Of a DNA stretch of 60,000 nt, positions 30,001 through 42,100 are shown piece by piece (the first letter of the stretch is position 1; each line of letters opens with the position of its first letter). The position numbers and the translations under genes were made by a program. This DNA is from Chrysomallon squamiferum (taxonomy: Eukaryota > Mollusca > Gastropoda > Neomphalida > Peltospiridae). The DNA lies in NCBI GenBank assembly GCA_012295275.1, contig CM022673.1, forward strand, positions 18,156,310-18,216,309, written 5' to 3'. The notes beneath the pieces are model-generated. The model was not told the DNA's origin, searched no databases, and saw only the letters and a program-made list of their open reading frames with translations.

Positions 30001-33000
30001 AAACTCAGTGAAAATGATTTTCACATTCCCGATACATCTTTGAAATATTGATACTCTCAGGAATACTGAATGTTTGTCCACTGGAATCATTTGGAGCAAT
30101 GTTAAAATTACTGAAAAGGACAAATCTGGCATCCACATCTTTGATATAATGATTTGTTGGCCACTTGACAACCCTAAATCCTTATGGCTGTAGAAATATT
30201 TTGAAGAATTTTGATTGTTGCTACTTTATTTTGAACTGTCAACACCTCACCTACAAACCAGTCAGTATCATAGGCTACAGCTGTTACTTGGTTTTGAGTA
30301 AACTGGTCACTTTTCTGTACGTTTGGACCATTCTTTGGCTTTTTTATTATTTGTAGCGCTGAATGGATATTTTTCTTCTTTCCTTTCAAATGTTGTGATG
30401 AGATGACTGAATGACAGGTAAGTTCTGAAGCATTTTGTAATGGATGGATCCAATGATAGATTTCAAATTTTCTGCAAGCTGGATCAGTAACACAGGCTGC
30501 TGCTCTTTTTGAAACTTTGCAAGATATTTATTAATCAGAATGACTTTTTGCATATGTACATGATATTTTATCTGTTCCTTAACTGCTAGTTTACTTGCAC
30601 TGTCACATAACTGTATCTCTCGGTCAACTTACTTGTACCATAACCATGCAGAAATCATTTTCTGTGCTATTTTTTCTGCAGATTCTCTTTACTTTTGTTC
30701 CCATACTTCCGTTTCTCTCTTTCTTTCTGCTAGAATTCGCTGATATTTTTTAAGTATTTCCTTTCATTGCTGATATTCTGTTTGTCTTCTTTGTTTAGCA
30801 GTATATAGATACTTTCTTCTCTTGCTACTGGAATGAGATTTCAGATACTTGTCAGTCTTGTTTCTAACCTAAAGTATAACTCCTGCTTGTGACGAGGTTG
30901 GTTTTTGTGGTGCTCTTTTCGCAAGGCTGTCAAGGTCACAAAAGTTAGCTTCAGATATTTTGTTGTGCCTTGGAACACCAGCAGTTTCCTCTATAATTTT
31001 CTGACTTGGTTGATAAAAGTTCCTCCTGGAAGCTGATCATGTAACTTGCAAAAAAGCAAAGGGATAAATGAGTGTAAAACCTTTTGTATGGCAGTCTTTG
31101 GTTTTAGACTGGATTCCAGCATCTTGACTTTTAACAGATCAGCCCATACATGATCCTTTGTGATAGAAACCCCTGTGGAAATGGATTCACCACAAAGAAG
31201 ATCTGTAGCATCTTTGCTGGCACAGTTTTTCTGCAACAGTTCAGACCACTTTTTCACACTTATCAATGCTAATACGACTTGCCAACAATTCCGAGTTTGT
31301 TGCTCAAACATCATTTGAATATTTTATTGTATGATTCAACCACTAAATTAGCTTTAATGTTTCAAGTTTGTCTTTGAGTTCTGTATTTTCAAATTTGTTG
31401 AACTGTTATACTGTTTCAATTTCTTCCACACATTTTTCCAATGTGAAGCACACTTCTGAGCATTAACTGTTGTTTTGTGGTTGTTGTCTACTTTTTCTTT
31501 AAGTCTGATATTGATAAGTTTTTCATTTAGCAGTATATCTTTCAGGCTTTTTAATTCTTTTTCAGAATTGCTGTTTACAAATTTTGTCATCTTTTCTTTT
31601 TTCTCTCTTGTTAGAATGTCTTGGTGTGAACTTTGACAGTTTATTTTTTAATACTTCTTGCTTCTTAATTTGTGTCAACAACTTTCTCTGCACAGAATCC
31701 AGTTGTCTTCTTTTGGCAGCTAGTGCTCTGCCTGCACAGTTTCTTTGCATGGTACACTGCTTGTGTTGGACACATGCATTGCCTCCAATAAAGAACTGAT
31801 TTTAGAATCTGGATATTCAGTAGGTTTTTCAATATTGCAGTCAGTATTATGAGGCAACTGGAGTGTTTTTGGAATATGATGTAGTTGGTTTTCAAAATTA
31901 ACAATTTTTTCAGGATCAAATTTTTTTATTTGTTTTCCACAGCCCCTTCATCTGGATAATTGGGTGGTGAGATTGTGCATATTTTACAAAGCCAGGTGAT
32001 GATAGCACGTTTCCATGGAAGATTGGACTTCCTCAGAAATTGTCTCAATTCAAGAATTAGTCCAACTGTGACTGAACAATTTTCTTGAACATTTCCAGCT
32101 AGGAGATCTTTGGCTGAATATCCTGCAATGCTTGTGTTTTCCCAATGTAATAATGGTATTGCCTGTATCAGTATTTCATTTTCATTTTCATTCTTTTATC
32201 ATTTCTCAATTGCTTTTTTCGCAGAAGAAGTCAAATCTGAAATAGTGGCTGGTAAATTTATATCTGGTCTGATAGATTTCAATACATTTGGCATAAAATT
32301 CTGAATGTTTCTAGCATTTTCTTCTAATGTTGTCGGTACAATCCAAAGGTAACAAAACAAGTAACATCTTCTACTGATTCATCAGCAATTATGTCAAGGA
32401 AAGACTACATCATTCCAAAGAAATTCAGCCATTTCACAGAATAAACACTGCAGTCTTCTGAGCTGAAAAATAAAATTACCAAAGAATTATGTTTTTGCGG
32501 AACATTTGGATATGTGTTCCTTGGCAGTCTTCTTGGCAAGGTTATACGTGTTTCTAAATACATGTTTATGAACCTTTTTTTTCAACTGGGGCTTACATAT
32601 CCTAGCTTGTAGGCAAACCTGCTCATACAATATTATTAATATATACACACCCTCGTTCTTTACACAGAAAGTGAAAATAATGTACTGCTCCCGAAACATT
32701 TGAAAACAAATTTATATATAGTTGATCCCCACCTGATAAAGATAAATAATTATATATTGTACTGGGTATAATGTATAATAAATATTAAATTTGATTTTAA
32801 TAATAAAAGTAATCTAACAATATAAAACCAATAGACAAATTATTACTAGCCCCTATAAGTACAAACCAACTATCAACCCAACACCACTAACCATTATGAA
32901 AGAGAGCAGCAGAGTGTTCCATTATTGTACTGAAGGGGTTCATATTTTCATAAATTGCAGTACATTTTTATTAACTATTAAAATTATTCATACATAAAAC

Positions 33001-36000
33001 AAATAACATTAAACAAAATTAGATTTTGCTTTTCTAAACCATCAGTGATTACATAATGGCAATTAATCGTGTTTTGAATTATACAAGCTACTTTCACTAC
33101 TGTAGATGAATCATCTGCCATTTTAATATTTCTTTGCCATATGTTCAGTATATTGGTTCTAAAACTCTGCAAATAGTACTTCAGCCCTACATTATTTTGA
33201 TCTAGAACTTGTTCAGAAGACATCTGTTTACATAATATGAATAGTGATATCAATTTACTTACATTGTTTTCCAGGACATTTTCGCCTTTTCTTCTTTCTT
33301 CGAGTGATAATAAGATAAAAATAACTCTGATCTTCTTTTCACTATGATCACATGATGCAGACAGGATTTGCCTTCAAAATGAACGCTCATTGGTTTATTT
33401 ATTTATCCTTTGTTGAAGTGAAGAGGTACTTAGCCACGCAATAAAACAAATGGAAACTCGCTTGTTAACTTATTGTTTTATTTATTTTATATATCAGACG
33501 TATTAACAACATAACACAATTATAGTAATATATTTTAATGACATTTAATAAACACTTTTGTTAATTTCTGTAAATAATATTAAAGCTCATTATGTACAGT
33601 TTGAATTGAAAATAATGAGCTATTATCAGTAAAACAAAGGAAATCACCAACATCATCTTGGTTTAGTGAACTCCCTACTGTAATGATTCAGTCAACTATA
33701 TAAAAAACAAACATTTTCTTACCTTCTAAGAATGCAACAAATTACATTATGTTTTATTACAATACTGACATCTTATCTTCATATATACATAATACAATAA
33801 ACAATGTTGAACATGAAACCTCAGTTAACTTCACAATAAACAATGCTGAACATGAAACCTCAGTTAACTTCACAATAAACAATGCTAAACATGAAACCTC
33901 AGTTAACTTCACAATAAACAATGCTGAATATGAAACCTCAGTTAACTTCACAATAAACAATGCTGAATATGAAACCTCAGTTAACTTCACAATAAACAAT
34001 GCTGAATATGAAACCTCAGCTAACTTCACAATAAACAATACTGAATATGAAACCTCACTGTTAACCTCACACAATAAACAATGCTGAATATGAAACCTCA
34101 CCATTAACCTCACACAATAAACAATGCTGAATATGAAACCTCAGTTAACCTCACACAATAAACAATGCTGAACATGAAACCTCACTGTTAACCTCACACA
34201 ATAAACAATGCTGAATATGAAACCTCACCGTTAACCTCACACAATAAACAATGCTGAATATGAAACCTCAGTTAACCTCACACAATAAACAATGCTGAAT
34301 ATGAAACCTCAGCTAACTTCACAATAAACAATGCTGAACATGAAACCTCAGTTAACCTCACACAATAAACAATGCTGAACATGAAACCTCACTGTTAACC
34401 TCACACAATAAACAATGCTGAATATGAAACCTCACCGTTAACTTCACAATAAACACTGCTGAATATGAAACCTCACCGTTAACCTCACACAATAAACAAT
34501 GCTGAATATGAAACCTCAGTTAACCTCACACAATAAACAATGCTGAACATGAAACCTCACTGTTAATCTGAAAAGTTTAATTAAATTAACACTGGATAAT
34601 CTGTCAGCAAGAAATAATTTAATATAAACGCTAAGTTCAGCTTTGTATGTATTTGATTTGTATGAACTTATAACAGAAACTGCTATACGTACCAGCGATG
34701 TACTGTAGAGCGAGGTCGCCAATGACGTTCTCTGTGTTGGCGATGCTGAGACATGTCAGTGCAGGATGATGTTGAAGACAGAGCAGTGACTCAGTGACAA
34801 TGCCAGTCTGTGCGACATCCAACACCTCCAACTGTGTGAGATCTTCTATCCCCGACAAACTGCTGATCTGACAACAAAAACCACACTTTACTTTACCTCT
34901 CATACACAACATCCTGTGAATTGATTAAATAATGGTGTTAGAAGTAATTGTAGTAGCAAAGATAGCAGTAGCTGTAATGGTGGTAGCAGTAACATTATAT
35001 GTGACAGTTATGGTATTGGCAATGTGGTAGTAGTTGTGCAGTTGATGGAAACAATATTAGCTATAGTTAGTGATGCCGATTGTGGATGTTGTAGTGGTGG
35101 TATTAGTAGTTGTAATGAAAACAGTATTTATAACATGATAGTCATTATAGCTGGGGTGATGGTGGCACAAGCAATACTATTGATGGTGATGGTAGTAGTA
35201 GTAGCAATATTTGTTCTTCTTATTATAATAATAGATCCAATAATGATGGTTGTCAGCAGAAAATGAACAATTCCTGTGCTCATAATAACTGTAGTAATGA
35301 ACTCTAACACAAAATCAAAACATAATTACCTCTGTATCACCATAAAATACTTCACTGTGTGACTCTGTATATTTTATTTTATTTTCTTATTTCTTAAAAT
35401 ATATATCTATGTATTTTTTCTGTTTATAATTTAAAAGGTATTCTTTTTATAACAAGACATTCAGGTTAAGTTATCAGAATTGTGGCAGTTTCATATATTT
35501 TGAGATAGTTTTTACTTTCTCTCTATCTTACCACTTCAGTTATGCCTAACCTTAACTCACTTTTGTTTGTTCCAGATAGAGTGACTTCAAACAAGGCAAC
35601 ACTAAAAGAGAAAAATGTAGTAATACAGAAATAAAATACAACTATCAGATGACAGTAGTTAAACAAAATCTCACTGACTCAGCAGTAACAGATCACAATT
35701 CTCATTAAAAATATTACACGTTAATCCAAATTTACATATCATTTCAGTTTTACTTCTGTTTTTATTGTAACAAAACTTCTTTATGTAAATAGGTCTCTAC
35801 TGAAAATCATAAACATTGAACTTAAATAATACAGTAAGTAAATACATTTTTTAACAGTATCCAAACGGAAAAACTATTTTAAAAAATAAATATAAATACA
35901 AATTAAAAGCACTCAGTATTTTATTTTATATATAGCTGTATCTGTTTATCTATATATATATTTATTTTATTTTTTCTTACCTTTCAAATGTGAAATTATT

Positions 36001-39000
36001 TGTTGTGTAACATGAGTTCTATTTAGGTTCAGATTTTGAAGTGTTTTAGAACATGTTGACAAAAACTCTATCATGCCTGAGTCTGTTACTTTTGTGTCTT
36101 CCAAATTAAGACCTTGTAAGTTTGGCAAATCTACAATAAATATTTTATTATCTTATTGTTTTCTTTCTGGCAAATAAAACAATAGAAAATTCAATAAACA
36201 GAAAAATTTTAAATTAAAATTTAAACAAAATTATTACAAATTATTTTTCTTTCACGAATTTAATATAAATGATACATCATAAAATATTAGGAAGTATTTT
36301 ATTTATTCCTGTCTTTTAAATTCCAATAATTTCTTAACAGTACCACAGTTGAAGGTTTAGCTAATTTTACTGAAAAACCAATCTGTCTACAGATATGAAT
36401 AAAATAAATTAGTAAAAATCCAACAAGATAAAATTCAAAATAATAAAAATAAAAGTTACCTGAAACCACCACCAAACATTTGTTTGTTAACTGTGTACAT
36501 GATCCCAAGTTTAAAACTTTCAATTTCTTTAAACCTAGAAAAAAAAGAAAAAAAAGAAAAACATTAAAACAAAATATATAAAGTCTTAGTTACTGCAAAG
36601 GCATTAAAAAATTCAAGCATTATTCAATGTGAAATTTCAAGTTAAATATAAAATATGAATACCAAGGAAATTTAAACAAGCAAAATCTCACCTGTTATTG
36701 CTTTGAGTCCACCATCAGTTATCAGAGGACAGGAGTTTAAACTGAGATGTTTCAAGTGAACATGGTATCTACAATTAAAAAATGTTTTTAACAGCAACTG
36801 TATCTGAAATTAAACAGATATACACTAAAACAAATGTGAGACAGTGTTAAATAAGATACAAACAAATTGTTTAATTTTAAAAACATAGATAAACAAAATA
36901 TGAAACAGAAAAAAATAAATATCAAACTACTTTTCAAAACAAACATTTTTTTAATTTCCAGAATCATATGTGACATTCATTATATGTTAAAAAAACAAAC
37001 TTTGAGGTATCTTCATTTATTTATTAATTTATTTTTTCTCAATACATTTAATTATGAAAAATAAGTACATTTTATTGTAATCAATAAAATTATTATTTCA
37101 TCTTGTTACAAAATAAACCTTACTTGACTGCATTTAAAAGTTCATTTGTTGTGTAAGGATAACAATCAAACAGCAGTTTTGTTAAATAACTGAAAAATAA
37201 AAACATATATTATTCATACAATTTTTTTTTTTTTTTTTTTTTAAATTATAAAAATAAACCACAAAAAAAAAAAATAAATAAATAAATAAAAAAATAAAAT
37301 AAATAACAACAACAGGAAACAATGAGATCATAAAATCTTATTATCCATCTAGGATATATTTACAGGAAAGAATAAACAGAAATGAAATATTAGTCAAGAA
37401 ATAAGAAATAAATAAGATTTATCAAGAACTGTACACAAATAATTACAGGAATCTGAGAAAAATATTTGTGTTAATTAGAGAATTAATTTTAGGCAGATAT
37501 TTATAAACTGCTTGTTTATAATCTAATGCCTGGAAAATACAAATTAGAACACATTAACAAGACATATTCTACTGCTCAAAACTATCAAAATATTTTAACT
37601 TTTTCCTTTACAATTATACTGAAGAATTTAAAGGTCAACTGTTTCTATATTTCAATGATTTTTTTTGGATTTGTTTTATTATTATTATTTTTTTTTTTTC
37701 ATGTTAGTGAAATAAGGATTAATATAAAAAACACTGTGCTGACATATCTCTGCTGATTGCTATGTAATACATTTACTGTATGTATATCTACTTTAACTGT
37801 ATACTTACTGTAGTTTATCTATTTTCACTGTATACCTGCTATATGTTACTTGCAGATATCTATTTTCACTGTATATCTACTAGATGTATATTTATTTTCA
37901 CTGTATATTTACTACATGTATGTCTATTTTTTCCTGTGTATTTGCTACATGTATATCTATTTTTACTGTATATTTATTACTGGCATATCTATTTTCACTC
38001 TATATTTACTACATGTATATCTATTTTCACTCTATATTTACTACATATATATCTATTTTCACTCTATATTTACTACATATATATCTATTTTCACTCTATA
38101 TTTACTACATGTATATCTATTTTCACTCTATATTTACTACATGTATATCTATTTTCACTCTATATTTACTACATATATATCTATTTTCACTCTATATTTA
38201 CTACATGTATATCTGTTTTCACTCTATATTTACTACATGTATATCTATTTTCACTCTATATTTACTACATATATATCTATTTTCACTCTATATTTACTAT
38301 ATGTATATCTATTTTCACTGTCTATTTACTACATATATATCTGTTTTTCGTGTATATTTAATGCAGTGTACTTACCAAGGAATAAACAGCTGGAGAGTTT
38401 TAGGTCTGAGCACTCTGTCTTTGAGAAGCTGGGTTATTATTTTCTGAGCAAGATCCTCCGAAATACCACTCAGTGAGACATAGGGATTTCTGGGATTGTT
38501 GAGACGACAGGATACGTGATGTAGACACAGTTGTAACAACGATGGTGGGTGGTACATCAGGTGTGAGCTGGTGTCCTCTACTGTGACGTCTTCAACTGCT
38601 GGTGCTGCGGGGATCGCAAAACGACCTCGTGCAGCTTCAGCTGAACAATATAAAACAGTTACACTTAACAGTGGCTTGTCACACACTGTTAAACTCAGTA
38701 TATGTATTGCAATACATATAATACATATTCATTTTGATAATTTCCTGTGTGTACTAAATAAACAGTTATAATAAAAAAAACTGAATCAGTTCTGTGTTTT
38801 TAAAAACATTTAGCAAACAAATAATAAATTGGTTGTTTATATTTACTAAGCATCTTCAGATATTTGCATGATGGTTGTTGTTTATTCATTCTTATCTGGT
38901 TTCCTCATAATATCAATCTTAAACATAAATGTTAACTGTCAAAGTACAATTAGAACTCTAAAATTTGTTAAATATTTTCAAAGAAAATCTGGTATACAAT

Positions 39001-39115
39001 TAACAAAATAATCATTTGATTTATTACGTAATAAGAATAAATATTGGTTTAAAATGAAACAAAGAATTTTACCATTAAACAGAAAGATACATAATAATAA
39101 AATGGAAAAAGATGA

Positions 39116-39161
<46 letters not shown>

Positions 39162-42100
39162 GAAAAGAAATATCACTATAATTTCAACAAATCCTCCTTC
39201 ATGCTCCGTCTACTTAAAGATATGTTTTTGTGTGAGTGAGAAGGTTTACAGGTTACAGCAATGTCTTTGTTTACAGTGACCACCAGAAAGACCTGCTAGT
39301 TGTTTTAAGTTTTAAAGTTTCTCTCACCAGCCATCTCAGCAGCAGACTTGTTTTGATGTTGTCTCTCATCTCCTGGATGTCCTTCTGGTACCAACATCTG
39401 ACCTACCCCCTGAAATATCTGTCTGTTGTTGTCCTCACCCCAACCCATCCCTGAAACAAACAGTAAGTTTTAAATCATAAATTCAACTTTTAACAATAGG
39501 ACATAAATAAGATTTTATAAATTGTTTGTTAGTTTTGTTATTTGCAGTCACTCAAAATCAGAAATTTAATAATAAAAAATACTTTAAATTTAATATGAAG
39601 AGATGAAAGATTTTAATTTTTATGTGCATCATGTGTTTATAGCTGAAATTGCTCTGACAGCAATAATGCTTACAATTTTAGTCATATTTTATTATTTTAT
39701 TCTAGTTAAGCTGATCAACAACACTGTAACTAAATCCTTGACATAATGAATGAATGAATAAAATAAATAAATAAATAAATAAATAAGACAGACCTTGACC
39801 AATTCCTCTCATGGGAGGGAACTGATTTCCCATCATGGCCATCAGTCCTCTGTTCATTCCTCCAAACTGTCCATCATCATCGTGAATCACAACATCTTCA
39901 TCATCCTCACCACTGTCCATGTCCTCTGTGATAACAACATCAGCAACAACATACATTCAGTGTTAACAACTATTACATTTGAAGAATTTACACTAGGCTG
40001 GACTGATAACAGTGAGACATTATACATGTTAAACCTACTGCAAGATGAAACATCTGTCAACTCTCAACATTGTGAAATGACTCTAATGAAACTTACTGTA
40101 AGTTGAAGACTGTGTTTTGGCACACAGCAAGAAACAAGTTGTGGCTAGACTAGGAAAAAAAGATCATTCCTATGACACATAATGTTTCAGTAGTGTGTTC
40201 CAATCACTGAGGCACAGAAATTTGGTGTACATTTTTTTTTTTTTTTTTTATGATATGATGTTAGACAGGTAACAAGTTGAAATTCTAATACAAACAAACA
40301 ATGAACAATATATTTAATTATTATCATTTCTGTTCTAACCTTCAACATTTTCAACAACAACAGCAGCATCATCAAGTCGATGTCCACGTCCCCACTGTTG
40401 TCCTGTTCCCCATCTCTGATTTATTCTCTGTTCAAAACTTTCTACATCCATCCTTTCTGTACCATCTTCAGTAGGCTGTGTTTCTTCCTCAATTGGTGTT
40501 GTTTCTACCAAATTCAACAATGTTTTCTTTTAAAGTAACAATTCTATTATTATTAATCTTTAAATAATAAATAAAAAAATAAAAAATATGTAATACTAAA
40601 TTTTATGTCAGATAAAATACTAAAATCTTTAATTAAACAGAAACTAAAAAGATTAATACTAACAAATGAGTCATAAATAAATTTAAGAAATCTAAATAGA
40701 TATCAGTAAAAAAATAAAATAAATAAATAATCAGAATAAGACTAAAGAGAAGACTTTGAAATAGTTGAAAGAATGTGCATGAATGGTTAAATCAGAGTTT
40801 ACAAATACCCATTGCTTGGTTTTCTTGTGGCTTCTTCAGAACCAGAGAGCCAGATGGAGACAAACCAAGATCTTTCAACGTTGAACTGAAATCATTTTTT
40901 GTGAATTCTCGTCGAGGAAATGGCTAAAATACAAATAAAATTATTACAACAATAAAAGTAACCGAAATAAACTTACATTTAGAAATCACAATAATAATAA
41001 CCTCAATATTTCTTATTTTATAACATTGCATTCAAACAAAAATTCCATAGGATCATTAAAGTAAAATTCAAAGACAATATTTAGATGTTCGTGCATAGAT
41101 TTATTCAGCATGTGTGCCTCTTTGTTCCAGTACTAAATGCCATCTCTGAGAAAATTTCATGATTTCATCCTCTCAGAACTTGACATTTTGTTTGAATCCA
41201 TTACTTCAGAATTTAAATAGTACGAATTAAGTTTATTTATCAGTGTTAAAAAAGAATTAAAATATTTTATATTTACATTTTAATATACACAAGACAAAAT
41301 TGTACCTGCATGAAGCACATCTGACTTGTTCCTTTGAATTTATCAAACACGAAGTCCCACACTGTGTTCAGAGTTGCATCAGGAGAAAATGACTCGCGCA
41401 AACACCGGCCGTCAGGAAGACGAATCTGAAAGAAATATAATTCATTAAAATTTTAGTAAAACTTATTTATCAAAAATAACAGTATGAATGCAAATAGCTG
41501 AAAGGATAGCAACAACATATTAAAAATATTTTATATTCAGTATTTCTGTTCTAAAACATGCAAAACTTTTAGCTATGGTTTATTATTCTTAGTGTCTGCA
41601 GTTGAGAGAACCATGATTATACATTTTCAAAACTTGAAAAACTTGGTATGTGCAGTTCTTTTATCACATATATACAGATAGATAAAAACAGACTAACTTT
41701 TATCTACTAAACACTATGCTGCTTTGCTTATTATTATTAGTGTCTGCATTTAGCAAATGTGATTAAGAAGTTTCAAAAGTATAAATAATATCATGGCAAA
41801 AACTGTCATATCTATATACAAATGTAAGTTACAAAATGCCTTGATACTAATAAATATGAGTGTTTGTAGCAGTTTGTTCTTGGAGATGATGTTTATAAAA
41901 GAAATCACAAAAACCAGACTTAGTAAAATTCATGTGTTGATAAACAAACATTATTTTCATCAATTAAAGAAAGAAATAATTTTTTAGATTAACCTGTAGC
42001 AGACACTTGTCTGGTGATGATTTCTGTGAACTAGTGTCTGTTGATGATGTTGCTGAAGTAGAAGCAACTTGAGAAGCATTCACTCTCATCATCTTCTGTT

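Noticed and set aside
33749-34113. Frame of 13-residue repeats (NFTINNAEHETSV) resembling a repeat protein
   Set aside because: It comes from the 39-bp minisatellite; the frame is lost once 45-bp units begin, and it lies in an intron.
33803-34567. CRISPR-like regular array
   Set aside because: Units are directly tandem with no unique spacers, and the genome is eukaryotic.
37780-38476. Three overlapping 187-208-codon frames rich in Tyr/Phe/Ile
   Set aside because: A 32-bp tandem repeat in a gene B intron keeps all three frames open; not a protein.
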